From: JAGIBJ01 sp032119595
Lineage (GTDB): Bacteria > Actinomycetota > Thermoleophilia > Solirubrobacterales > Solirubrobacteraceae
DNA: 64,000 nt
Assembly: GCA_032119595.1 (NCBI GenBank)
Contig: JAUMBQ010000006.1
Location: forward strand, 1,426,001-1,490,000
Direction: 5' to 3'
Shown: in pieces, positions 28,201 through 35,605 of the stretch
Layout of the letters: each line of letters begins with the position of its first letter
How positions within the stretch are numbered: position 1 is the stretch's first letter
Translations under genes and position numbers: made by a program
The notes under the pieces: model-generated
What the model was told of the DNA's origin: nothing
The model's database searches: none
Seen by the model: only the letters and a program-made list of their open reading frames with translations

Positions 28201-28477
28201 GCTGGTCACCTCGCGCGCAAAGAGCAAGAAGGGCCTGCAGGTCAAGCAGCTCACGGTGAAGGGCAAGTCGTCATCGAAGCGGATCTCGTCGCGCAAGTTG
28301 CGCGTCAAACTGCCGGCCGCGGGCTCAACCAAGGCCAAGGTCCTCAGCCGATCCGGGACGATCCTGATCAAGTCGTCGAAGGTCCGCAAGACCAAGGTGA
28401 AGGTCCCGATCACGCTCACTTTTACCTACACGACCGGCCAGAAGACGAGCGTTCCGATCCGGCTTACACCCCGCTAA
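25247..28477 (+). CDS. Large secreted Cys-repeat protein (family copy 3)
   Basis: 1076 residues from the ATG at 25247, with GGAGAA eight or so bases upstream as a ribosome-binding site and a signal peptide next (MPTSLTARSRGAASLILVLFGALVVLMAGASPASA). Repeated motifs match the family: CTDLQFAKD..VGCDSATQMG near the N-terminus, LLFWGPKTAGRP, GLPLCTPEQYGQ..NCPAATAVGTV, CSIADAEAASCPASTKVGSL, CSQADFKATACPDVAKIG, and PLPGLGLAFRGRF. The tail is Lys/Arg-rich beta sequence. It has no transmembrane anchor or sorting motif. The function is unknown. An excellent intrinsic terminator follows, so it is probably transcribed alone. Confidence 0.82.
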   Translation: MPTSLTARSRGAASLILVLFGALVVLMAGASPASAATAKVTKVFGGPIAAAAGTAVNTATCNPDATATATEASQFTDFCVAFRTYQTSARTETSPDDVDLKSQVIDTPRGFAGIADAYEQCTDLQFAKDSEAEVGCDSATQMGAVSANIRAKLQSGLLVGALGLAGQEEDGNAKLTAPGRVFNLEHTENEVARLGIVLDPSGAGFPQPKVKIVVRVTLRPSPDVGLRSIIDDMPRTAHVKANLGLTTIDETDELAVDQFSLLFWGPKTAGRPNMPKSFGFLGADCSNTQETKLRATAYDGTQSSADSATYKLTDCDDPNIPFLPSVSFSTTENRPDVTTETSVSVKFGNSPNPAYQAAGPRSTVVTLPDGLSFSGQIASGAAGLPLCTPEQYGQTRPEASNCPAATAVGTVSFKSPVQSRLLRGLVFLGSQPAPGALPDIYIEAQEGPAADAPRVKLVGKLTIDARNRIVTTLTDLPEVPVNEFLLTFRGGEQAAVVTPPVCGDFTGGLEAFPFHKPATASSSTAAYAVKADCDAVTAFAPTVGFGLDNPAAGKSSPFTTTVTRPDRSPRLAKTQIDLPAGVLATLKGVPECSIADAEAASCPASTKVGSLTSLAGVGPAPYSAPGEVFLTARQEGAVAGLSLRVPIKFGEVDLGVLAVPARIEIRADDLGLRFIADVPERFKGIPLNIRSIVVKLDREGFPLSPTNCGPLNTVSKITGVGGVVADAPAGLQVNACDQLKFAPEIDAAVNGQTSAAGRPTVQVRIQNAAGSSALRQTFVTLPNGLGFDLKQVARSCSQADFKATACPDVAKIGKVTGALSITDEPLSGDLYLLKPLPGKPLPGLGLAFRGRFAGNVAGTNAVDTKSGQLITQFETLPDLPLTSFQIDVTGGTTGVLVATAKLCDQASIAFAAKFVAHSGPTVNKTANTFCGSKLGALTPRISAKLGGVRKGRPTLVFTATAPTASASGTPMKIKQIDVSLPKGYALVTSRAKSKKGLQVKQLTVKGKSSSKRISSRKLRVKLPAAGSTKAKVLSRSGTILIKSSKVRKTKVKVPITLTFTYTTGQKTSVPIRLTPR

Positions 28478-28484
28478 CCGCGGG

Positions 28485-28519
28485 CAGGCGCCCGTCTTCG
28501 GGGGCGGGCGCCTGTTTTT
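28485..28519 (+). terminator. Intrinsic terminator of family copy 3
   Basis: CAGGCGCCCG (28485-28494) pairs perfectly with CGGGCGCCTG (28505-28514) and is followed by TTTTT. Confidence 0.85.
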
Positions 28520-28553
28520 CGGGGCATTGATTCGGGCACTGGGGTTCGATACC

Positions 28554-28569
28554 GTGTGAGGGGTCACAC
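28554..28569 (+). promoter_or_regulatory. Palindrome GTGTGA-N4-TCACAC upstream of family copy 4
   Basis: A perfect 6-bp inverted repeat around GGGG lies just after the box GATACC (28548-28553) and 36 nt before the ATG at 28606. It resembles the CRP-like site of copy 2, but with a 4-nt centre. Confidence 0.35.
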
Positions 28570-28605
28570 ACGGGCCAGTTCCAGCCCGTACGTCGGAGTC
28601 CCCAC

Positions 28606-31600
28606 ATGTCCATTTCGCCTCGCCGCACCCTTCCGCGGCGTGCCAACGGTCGCCGTTTGGTGGCCCTTTTCGTGCTTGCCGTACTTGGAGTGCTGACGCC
28701 GTCGGCCGCCCACGCGAAGAGCACGATCACGCGCTACGCGTCCGGGCCGATTCCGCAGGGTCAGCACTGCGACCCGAACGTCACCCCCGAGAAGATGGCC
28801 ACCGCCGCGGCGATGCGGACCGACTTCTGCGTCGCCTTCTACTTCGACGCCGGCCCGCCCAGCACGGGTGACGACGTCAAGTCGACGATCGCCGACACTC
28901 CGCAGGGTTTCCTGGCGACCGCCGACACGTCGCCGCAGTGCACCGCGGAGCAGCTCGCGGCGGAGAGCAAGAACCCGTCGACCTGCCCGGCCAACACCCA
29001 GGTGGGCGAGGGCGAGGCGGTCGTCCGCGTCGACTTCATGGGCGTGATCATCAACCAGACGATCCACGCCAAGATCTGGAACATGCAGCACAGCCCCGAC
29101 GAGGTCGCGGGCATCGGTATCGAACTTGCGCCCGAGCTCGCCGGGCTGCAGCTCCCCCACATCAAGCTCGTCGCGCGCACCACGCTGCGCCCGAACCCGG
29201 ACGTCGGCCTACGCACCCTCATCGACGGCCAGCCGCGCGAGGCGAACCTCGGCTCACTCGGCACGCACCCGATTGCGCTCGACGGCTTCTTCCTGCGCTT
29301 CTGGGGCTCCAAGACTGACCACCCGTCGATGGCGGAGAGCTTCTCGTTCCTTGGATCGGACTGCAGCGTCGACCAGGTCAGCCGGATCCGCGGCGTCACC
29401 TACAAGGGCGACGAGACCCTGGCGGAGGATCGCTACCGCCTGACCGAGTGCGACAAGGTGCCGTTCGGCGTCACCACCACGCTGTCGACGGCCGAGCGCC
29501 GGCCGGACGTGAACACCGGGGCGACCGTCACGCTGAGCGTCGACCAGAACTTCGAGCCGCGCGTCACCGGCAACATGAAGAAGACCGTGCTCACGCTCCC
29601 GGCGGGCCTGGAGTTCGGCGCGCAGATCGCCAGCGGTGAGGGTGGCTTGCCGCTATGCAGCGCCGCCGAGTTCGGCTGGGACAAGACCGAGCGGGCCACG
29701 TGCCCGGCCGGCTCCAAGGTCGCTGACGTGTCGATCATTTCGCCACTGCAGGCGAATGAATTCAACGGCGCGGCCTACGTCGGCGAGCAGAAAGCCAAGG
29801 GCGAGCTTCCGCAGCTCTTCATCGAAGGCGGGTTCGGCAACAAGCCCGACTCCCCGCGCGTGAAGCTCCGTGGCTCGATGCGGGTCGACGAGAACAACCG
29901 CATCGAGAGCACCCTCGACAACCTCCCGCAGGTCCTTTTCAAGACGTTCAAGCTCACCTTCCGCGGCGGCGACAACGCGCCGCTGATCACGCCGCGCGCC
30001 TGCGGCACCACGAATGGCTACGTCGATTCGACGCCGGCCAGCACCGGCCAGGTGATGCGCCAGGACCTCCCGCTCGTGATCGACCAGGACTGCATCGACC
30101 CGGCGGCCTTCACGCCGACGCAGACCGTCACCACGACGAACCCGCAGGCCGGCGGCCGCGGCGTCACGACGATCGACACGGTGCGCCCCGATCGTCAGGC
30201 ACGCATCACGAAGATGGTCGCCGATCTCCCGCCGGGCATCATCTCCGACCTCAACCTCGCGACCGAGTGCACCGTCGAGCAGGCCGAGTCGTTCAGCTGC
30301 CCGGAGTCGAGCCGCATCGGCACGGTCGTGTCGACGTCGGGCGTCGGGCCCAAGCCGTTCCAGGTGTCCGGCAACGCGTACCTGCGTACCCGCGACGAGG
30401 GCGCCGTTGCTGGCGTCGTGATCGCGGTGCCCGTGAAGTTCGGCGGCGTCGACCTCGGGATGCTGAACGTGTCCTCGCGGATCGAGCTGCGCCCCGGTGA
30501 CCTCGGCCTGCGCTTCATCGCCGACGTCCCCACGCGCTACAAGGGCCTATCGCTCAACCTGCGCTCGTTCAAGGTGCTCCTGGACCGCCCCGACTTCGCG
30601 ATCAACCCGACGAACTGCTCGCTGCTGACGAGCACGTCGACGCTGACCTCGGACCTCGGCGGCGTCGCGACGACCCCGTCGACGTTCCAGGTCACCGGTT
30701 GCGACCAGCTCGCGTTCAACCCGGGCCTGCAGTTCTCGCTCACCGGCAAGACCGCCCAGGGCGACAAGCCGTCGATCGGCGTGAAGGTGTCGCTGCCCGT
30801 CGGCGGCTCCAACATCAAGTCCACGCGCGTCACGCTGCCCGATGGCCTTGGCGCCGACCTCCAGCAGGTCAAGCGCGCCTGCACCGGCGTGCAGTGGGAC
30901 GCCGGCCAGTGCCCGGCCGACGCGATCGTCGGCAAGGTCACGGCGACGATGGCCATCACCCCCGAGGTGATCTCCGGCAACTTGAGCCTCGTGAAGATCC
31001 AAGGGCAGCCGCTCCCGGGCATTGGCATCCAGCTCCTCGGCCGCTTCGCGGCGCGGATCCTCGGCACCATCGCCGTCGACCAGAAGAGCGGCCAGCTCGT
31101 CACCATCCTCCCGACGCTGCCAGACGTGCCGCTCAGCACCTTCGACCTCGCCCTCGAGGGCGGCGCGCGCGGCGCGCTCATCTCGACCAAGGCGCTTTGC
31201 GCCGGGCCGAACGTGTCGCTGAAGGGCTCGTTCGTCGGGCAGTCCGGCGCCACCGCCGAGCGCGTCGCGACGACCACCTGCACGGCCACGCAGGGCTCCG
31301 GCGTTGCGCTGGTGAAGGTCTCCGGCAGTGCTCGCAAGGGGCTGACGCTGAAGGTCTCAGCGCCGGCCGGAGCGAAGATGAGTTCGCTGAAGTTCGCCCT
31401 CCCGAGCGGCGTGTCGGTGCCCAAGGCGAAGGTCGGGAAGGCCAATCTGATTCGCGGCACCAAGGCGCTCAAGCTCAAGGGTGCGCGTGGTCTCGTCGTG
31501 ACAATCCCGTCGTCCGGTCGCGCGTCGATCACCGTGAAGGTTCCCAAGGGCGCCCTCGTGCTCACCAAGTCGCTCGCGAAAAAGAAGACCTTCGCGATCA

Positions 31601-31662
31601 AGACCAGCCTTGGCTACATCGGCGGCACCAAAGGCGCCGTGACTTCGAAGGTCAAGCCGTAA
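28606..31662 (+). CDS. Large secreted Cys-repeat protein (family copy 4)
   Basis: 1018 residues. The signal peptide includes RRLVALFVLAVLGVLTPSAAHA. The family motifs are in the same order as in copies 1 and 3: CTAEQLAAESKNPSTCPANTQVG, FFLRFWGSKTDHP, GLPLCSAAEFG..TCPAGSKVADV, CTVEQAESFSCPESSRIGTV, CTGVQWDAGQCPADAIVGKV, PLPGIGIQLLGRF. The basic C-terminal tail is alanine- and lysine-rich. It is expected to be exported and disulfide-stabilised. No enzymatic motif is visible and the role is unknown. Copies 3 and 4 are the most alike in architecture. Confidence 0.82.
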   Translation: MSISPRRTLPRRANGRRLVALFVLAVLGVLTPSAAHAKSTITRYASGPIPQGQHCDPNVTPEKMATAAAMRTDFCVAFYFDAGPPSTGDDVKSTIADTPQGFLATADTSPQCTAEQLAAESKNPSTCPANTQVGEGEAVVRVDFMGVIINQTIHAKIWNMQHSPDEVAGIGIELAPELAGLQLPHIKLVARTTLRPNPDVGLRTLIDGQPREANLGSLGTHPIALDGFFLRFWGSKTDHPSMAESFSFLGSDCSVDQVSRIRGVTYKGDETLAEDRYRLTECDKVPFGVTTTLSTAERRPDVNTGATVTLSVDQNFEPRVTGNMKKTVLTLPAGLEFGAQIASGEGGLPLCSAAEFGWDKTERATCPAGSKVADVSIISPLQANEFNGAAYVGEQKAKGELPQLFIEGGFGNKPDSPRVKLRGSMRVDENNRIESTLDNLPQVLFKTFKLTFRGGDNAPLITPRACGTTNGYVDSTPASTGQVMRQDLPLVIDQDCIDPAAFTPTQTVTTTNPQAGGRGVTTIDTVRPDRQARITKMVADLPPGIISDLNLATECTVEQAESFSCPESSRIGTVVSTSGVGPKPFQVSGNAYLRTRDEGAVAGVVIAVPVKFGGVDLGMLNVSSRIELRPGDLGLRFIADVPTRYKGLSLNLRSFKVLLDRPDFAINPTNCSLLTSTSTLTSDLGGVATTPSTFQVTGCDQLAFNPGLQFSLTGKTAQGDKPSIGVKVSLPVGGSNIKSTRVTLPDGLGADLQQVKRACTGVQWDAGQCPADAIVGKVTATMAITPEVISGNLSLVKIQGQPLPGIGIQLLGRFAARILGTIAVDQKSGQLVTILPTLPDVPLSTFDLALEGGARGALISTKALCAGPNVSLKGSFVGQSGATAERVATTTCTATQGSGVALVKVSGSARKGLTLKVSAPAGAKMSSLKFALPSGVSVPKAKVGKANLIRGTKALKLKGARGLVVTIPSSGRASITVKVPKGALVLTKSLAKKKTFAIKTSLGYIGGTKGAVTSKVKP

Positions 31663-31697
31663 GGCAAACCAGTTTGACCCGCGCACGCGGGCAGATC

Positions 31698-31725
31698 TTG
31701 CCTCGGCCGAGCAGGGCCGAGGCAA
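31698..31725 (+). terminator. Hairpin after family copy 4
   Basis: TTGCCTCGGCC (31698-31708) pairs perfectly with GGCCGAGGCAA (31715-31725), 35 nt after the stop codon. No T-run follows. Confidence 0.5.
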
Positions 31726-31815
31726 CACGCTGAGCGCCCCCCGGGGCGCACAGAAGCACGGGAGGGCGCGACTTTGGAAGGGGTCGCGCCCGCCCCAGCT
31801 CTACTGTCAGGTCGC

Positions 31816-31909
31816 GGCCGACCCCGGGGGTGCCCCGGCCGGACACCCTAACGTTCGCTGCGCTCACTGCGGTCGCCACGGTCCTGCCGGGGCACCCCCG
31901 GGGTCGGCC
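31816..31909. repeat. 24-bp perfect inverted repeat with a 46-nt loop
   Basis: The arms are 31816-31839 and 31886-31909, beginning GGCCGACCCCGGGG and ending CCCCGGGGTCGGCC. The loop carries GTTCGCTGCGCTCACTGCGG, a sequence type often seen in dispersed intergenic repeats of GC-rich genomes. It may be a REP-like element. Confidence 0.6.
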
Positions 31910-32080
31910 TTGGCTGGCTGCGTGCGAGCTGGGGCTTTGGTCGCTCGTTCTGGGTGGGGTTCCGGGGCCTCGGCTGTGCTGGGGCTGGTGTTGCGTCTTG
32001 TGCTGATTTCGCCCACGGTGGGTGGGCGGATCGCCGCGCGAGCAGGGGAGCCGTTTCGCTTGGAGGGGTAGGTTTGGGAA

Positions 32081-32794
32081 GTGAGAATCCGTGGGGCTTG
32101 GCGAGGTAGGGGTGGAGCCAAGGGTGAGGAGCCGCGGATTGCAGGGACTTGGGACCGAGTTCGGCCTGGGGTGGCGACCCTGTCGCTGGATCCCGTGCTC
32201 ATGGCGGCCCGCGCGGTGACGGACCCGAGCGACGTTGCGTCGATGCCGGCATTGACGGCGCTGCTCACGCCGTGGGGACTGGCGGGCGTCGCCAACGTCC
32301 CGTGCCCGATGGCCCAGGACGGCCCGACCGCCGTCTGGCGGTACGACGCGCCGCAGCCGGGCAACGTTGCCGCGTACGAGCTTGGGATCGGAGGCCGGCC
32401 GACCGGTCCGCCCGCGGCCTGGCCGTCGCCCGACGCAGGGCTGGTCGAAGCGAACTCGTTCGTCTTCGTCGACTACGACCAGCTGCTGCGAAGCCCGGCC
32501 CAGGACGTCGACCCGGCTGAGGGTCAGCGGTCACTAGCGCTGGTCCAGCGGTCGTACATCGACGAGGTGGTCGATCTTCTTCTCAGCCCCGACGAGCGGC
32601 GTGAGGCCGGTGTTCCCGCGGGCTTCGGCAAGCGCGTCACAGGGTTCGCCGAAGGCCTTGAGGTGATGGAGATCTTCGGTGAGCTGCAGTGGACCTTTCC
32701 CGAGCGCTCGCCCCAGGCCGACCTTGCCCGCGAACTGAGCACGCTCTTCGAGTGGGTTGCGCTCGAAGATCCGAAGTACGACGGACTCAAGTAG
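32081..32794 (+). CDS. Hypothetical protein
   Basis: 237 residues from a GTG at 32081. TAGGTT lies 6 nt before it, so a leaderless start is possible. A later start such as the GTG at 32171 or the ATG at 32201 (MAARAV) is also plausible, because the first 30 residues are Arg/Gly-rich and poorly protein-like. There is no signal peptide or membrane segment. The C-terminal half (QRSYIDEVVDLLLSPDERREAGVPAGF) looks helical. I do not recognise the family. Confidence 0.5.
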   Translation: MRIRGAWRGRGGAKGEEPRIAGTWDRVRPGVATLSLDPVLMAARAVTDPSDVASMPALTALLTPWGLAGVANVPCPMAQDGPTAVWRYDAPQPGNVAAYELGIGGRPTGPPAAWPSPDAGLVEANSFVFVDYDQLLRSPAQDVDPAEGQRSLALVQRSYIDEVVDLLLSPDERREAGVPAGFGKRVTGFAEGLEVMEIFGELQWTFPERSPQADLARELSTLFEWVALEDPKYDGLK

Positions 32795-32848
32795 TCACCG
32801 CTGCCCACGGAATCCACCCGTTGGGCGCGATCCGAGCGCCCTGACCGC

Positions 32849-32878
32849 TTGAACGGTGTACCACCGCGGAGGTACACT
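32849..32878 (+). promoter_or_regulatory. Promoter and autoregulatory operator of the toxin-antitoxin pair
   Basis: TTGAAC (32849-32854) and TACACT (32873-32878) are 18 nt apart. Only 6 nt separate the -10 box from the antitoxin GTG at 32885, so the mRNA should be leaderless. GTGTACC (32856-32862) and GGTACAC (32871-32877) form a perfect inverted repeat across the spacer and -10 box, as expected for a VapB-type operator. Confidence 0.65.
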
Positions 32879-32884
32879 TTTTGG

Positions 32885-33145
32885 GTGCCGACCAGCAAAC
32901 CACGCATCCAGCTCACGGTCGATGCAGAACTCGCTGGCGCGCTCGCGTCGGTTGCTGGCGAGGGACGCAGTCAGGCAAAGCTCGTGCGCGACCTGGCGAT
33001 CCGCGGCGCCGCGGCGCTCCAGCGTGAGCGAGATCAAGCGGCCGAGGCACGGGAAGTGCTCCTCGCGATCGCCGACGGATCAGTGGACATTGACTTTGGT
33101 GCCGCCTCACAGCTTCACGCTGAACGCGGCGATCGCCTCCCGTGA
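32885..33145 (+). CDS. VapB-like antitoxin
   Basis: 86 residues from the GTG at 32885. This start was chosen because the promoter sits just upstream and the remaining sequence begins with a ribbon-helix-helix-like strand (KPRIQLTVDAELAGALASVAGEGRSQAKLVRDLAIRG). It should dimerise, bind the palindromic operator and neutralise the PIN toxin through its C-terminal part. It overlaps the toxin gene by 4 nt (GTGA), which gives translational coupling. The family call is by context and the RHH-like pattern. Confidence 0.7.
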   Translation: MPTSKPRIQLTVDAELAGALASVAGEGRSQAKLVRDLAIRGAAALQRERDQAAEAREVLLAIADGSVDIDFGAASQLHAERGDRLP

Positions 33146-33549
33146 GCGTGTTCGGCCCTGGTGTTCCGCTCGTCGTAGACACCTCGGCGTGGGTCCGGCA
33201 GCGCGACGCGGACGTCGTCGATCGCTGGCGGGCCACGGTGGCAGCCGGCCTGGTCGCAAGTTGTCCCGTTGTGGCGCTCGAGATCTTGGCGTCGGCCCGC
33301 GACCAAGACGAGTTCGCCATGCTCGACGGCGCGCTTGCCGGTCTCCCACAGGCGCCGGTGACGGCGTCAGTGTGCGCGGCAGCCATCGGCGCTGCCCGCG
33401 AGCTCCGTGGGAGCCGTCGCCTCCCCGCAGCCGACTATCTGATCGCCGCTGCAGCCGCTGAACGTGGGTTTGGGGTTCTTCACCTCGACGGTCACTACGA
33501 CACGCTGTCGGAAGTGCTCGGGTTCCCCAGTGTGCGTATCCGCGACTGA
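33142..33549 (+). CDS. PIN-domain ribonuclease toxin (VapC-like)
   Basis: 135 residues, typical for VapC. The acidic residues of the PIN active site are in place: D13 (VVDTSAW), E47 (VALEIL), D98 (LPAADYLIAAAA) and D116 (HLDGHYD). They bind Mg2+ for RNA cleavage. The GTG start overlaps the antitoxin stop. The toxin target (tRNA or rRNA in known VapCs) cannot be told from sequence. It is convergent with the small gene at 33558. Confidence 0.88.
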   Translation: MSVFGPGVPLVVDTSAWVRQRDADVVDRWRATVAAGLVASCPVVALEILASARDQDEFAMLDGALAGLPQAPVTASVCAAAIGAARELRGSRRLPAADYLIAAAAAERGFGVLHLDGHYDTLSEVLGFPSVRIRD

Positions 33550-33557
33550 GGGGGCGG

Positions 33558-33782
33558 TTAGCCCCAGGTGCGGACGCCCCACGCGGTGACGCGGTGGAGC
33601 TCTTTGTCGACGCTCGTGAGGAGCGCCTCGCGGGCCCAGGGGGAGAAGTTGTCGGGCACGGGGCCGGAGTTCGCGGCGGCCTGGGCGGCGCGGTGATGGT
33701 GGAGGGCGATCGTGGTGGCGATCGCCTCCGCTTCCTCGGCGGACAGCGGCGGGGTGGCAGCGGACACGGCGGCGGAGCTCAT
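33558..33782 (-). CDS. Small hypothetical protein
   Basis: 74 residues, acidic and helical at the N-terminus (LSAEEAEAIATTIALHHHRAA), then NFSPWAREALLTSVDKEL..WGVRTWG. The helix followed by a Trp-containing segment is reminiscent of the small subunits that accompany biotin-dependent carboxylases in actinobacteria and haloarchaea, but this is only a guess. It is divergent from the nitrite reductase gene. Codon use fits a real gene. Confidence 0.5.
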   Translation of the reverse strand: MSSAAVSAATPPLSAEEAEAIATTIALHHHRAAQAAANSGPVPDNFSPWAREALLTSVDKELHRVTAWGVRTWG

Positions 33783-33868
33783 CGCGCCACACCTTACCGA
33801 GCAGGGTGGGTTCGGCGGAAGCCTCGCGGAGCCCAGCCGCGATGTTGGTAGCTTGGCTGCGGCGGCCC

Positions 33869-35491
33869 ATGAACGAGTTCGAGCGCCTGAAGCAGGAAAA
33901 GGACGGTCTCGACGTGTGGGAAGACTTGCACCGCGCGGCCACCGAGGGCCACGAGCACCTCGACGCAGCCGACCGTGCGCGCCTGCGGCGGTACGGGCTG
34001 TTCGAGCACAGCACCAAGGACGGCTTCTTCATGCTCCGCGTGAAGGCGACGCAGGGCGTCCTCACGGCCGACCAAGCCGAAGTGCTCGCCGGGGTCGCAC
34101 GCGACTTCGGGCGCGGCATCGCCGACATCACCACGCGCCAGTGCCTTCAGGTCCACTGGCTGCGCCTCGCGGAGGTGCCTGAGGTCTTCGCGCGTTTGGA
34201 ACGGGTCGGTCTCACGCCGTCGAGCACGTCCGGCGGGCTTGCCCGCAACATCGTCGGCAGCGCGCTCGCCGGGCTCGCGGACGACGAGATCGTCGATGGG
34301 CTCGCGGCCGCTGAAGCCATCCACGCGTATTTCCTGGGTAACGAGCTCTACGCCGACCTCCCGCGCAAGTACAAGATCTCGATCAACGGCCGTCCGACCA
34401 GCCAAGGCCGTGGGCTCATCAACTGCGTCGCGATCCAGGGCGCCGTCCAAGACGACGGCACGCGGGGCTTCAACGTTCGGGTCGGCGGCGGCCTCTCCAG
34501 TGCGCCGCGCATGGCCCGCGACATCGACGTCTTCGCGACCCCCGAGGAGCTGCCTGAGGTGATGGGGGCGGTCACCGCCGTGTATCGCGACTCCGAGGAG
34601 GCTCGCGCCAAGGGCGCCAGAGCTCGGGTGAAGTTTGTCGTCGACGCAATCGGGCCCGACGGCTATCGCGAAGCGGTCGTGCGGCAACTCGGCCGCGACC
34701 CGCGCCGCGCGGCGCCGCTGCCCCCAGAGGCCGAGCACCACGACCACATCGGCGTCACGCCGCAGAAAGACGGCGTGCACAGCGCCGTCGGGCTCTGCGT
34801 GCGCGTCGGCCGGCTGACCGCCGATCAGCTCTTCGAGCTCGTCGCCCTCGCTCGCAAGTACTCCTCCAAGCAGGAGCTCCGGCTTACGCACCAGCAGAAC
34901 GTCCTGCTGTCGTACGTTCCAAGCGACCAGGTCGACGCGCTGCTCGCCGAGTCGCTCCTGCAGACCCTCCAGCCGAGCCCGCCCCCGTTCCTGCGCAACA
35001 CCCAGAGCTGCACCGGCATGGAGTTCTGCGGCCTCGCGAAGATCTGGACCAAGGGCGTGGTGGAAGGCATCGTCGACCGCCTCGACGAGCGCTTCGCGGG
35101 CGTCGGCATGGGCGACGACTTCCGCTTCCACTACGCAGGATGCTCGGCGAGCTGCGCCCAGCATCAGATCGCCGACCTCGGCATCGAAGGCACCCTCAAG
35201 CGCTCTGGCGACGAGCTGGTCCACGCGATGGACATTCGCATCGGCGGCACGATCGACTCCGGCTACGAGCCGCGCTTCAACGAGGTGATCCTCGAACGCG
35301 TCGTTTGGTGGGATCTGGAGCCGACGCTCCACAAGGTCATCGAGACCTATGCGGCGCACCGCGCCTCAGCCGACGAGGGCTTCCGCGCCTTCACCCAGCG
35401 CGTCGGCGTCGCCTGGTGGCACGAACACCTCACGCCCGCCGGCACACAGAGGCCCACGGGCGCGCCGGCAGAGATGCTGCCGCGGGCGTGA
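33869..35491 (+). CDS. nirA: Ferredoxin-type nitrite reductase (NirA-like)
   Basis: 540 residues from the ATG at 33869; the ATG at 33842 is an alternative. It has two ferredoxin-like half domains and two siroheme/4Fe-4S domains. The cluster cysteines are C381 and C387 (CTGMEFC) plus C425 and C429 (AGCSASC). CTGxxFC followed by CxxxCAQHQIADLG is the pattern of assimilatory nitrite reductases reducing nitrite to ammonia, rather than TGCPNGC of sulfite reductase. The neighbouring sulfur genes make a sulfite reductase role a fallback. It is convergent with cysI. Confidence 0.82.
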   Translation: MNEFERLKQEKDGLDVWEDLHRAATEGHEHLDAADRARLRRYGLFEHSTKDGFFMLRVKATQGVLTADQAEVLAGVARDFGRGIADITTRQCLQVHWLRLAEVPEVFARLERVGLTPSSTSGGLARNIVGSALAGLADDEIVDGLAAAEAIHAYFLGNELYADLPRKYKISINGRPTSQGRGLINCVAIQGAVQDDGTRGFNVRVGGGLSSAPRMARDIDVFATPEELPEVMGAVTAVYRDSEEARAKGARARVKFVVDAIGPDGYREAVVRQLGRDPRRAAPLPPEAEHHDHIGVTPQKDGVHSAVGLCVRVGRLTADQLFELVALARKYSSKQELRLTHQQNVLLSYVPSDQVDALLAESLLQTLQPSPPPFLRNTQSCTGMEFCGLAKIWTKGVVEGIVDRLDERFAGVGMGDDFRFHYAGCSASCAQHQIADLGIEGTLKRSGDELVHAMDIRIGGTIDSGYEPRFNEVILERVVWWDLEPTLHKVIETYAAHRASADEGFRAFTQRVGVAWWHEHLTPAGTQRPTGAPAEMLPRA

Positions 35492-35605
35492 AGCCTCCGG
35501 CGGTGCGGAGACGCTGACACCGGAACGGCGTTCCGCGGGCCATTTGGTGTCTACGCGACGTGGAGGTGCCTGACGCCGGCGCGGGGCGCCGGGCACCGAA
35601 TGCAG

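Larger units (their letters stand above)
31663..32080. other. 418-bp gene-free stretch made of hairpins
   Basis: No credible coding frame is seen. It contains a terminator-like hairpin (31698-31725), a second 9-bp hairpin GGGCGCGAC/GTCGCGCCC (31764-31791) and a 24-bp inverted repeat (31816-31909). The last ~170 bases before the next start show no further feature. Confidence 0.6.

Noticed and set aside
28554..28569. Treating the GTGTGA-N4-TCACAC site as a proven CRP site
   Set aside because: The 4-nt centre differs from the standard 6 nt; it is reported only as a candidate.
33869..35491. Calling this gene a sulfite reductase
   Set aside because: CTGxxFC and CxxxCAQHQIADLG fit nitrite reductases better, and the cluster already has CysI.
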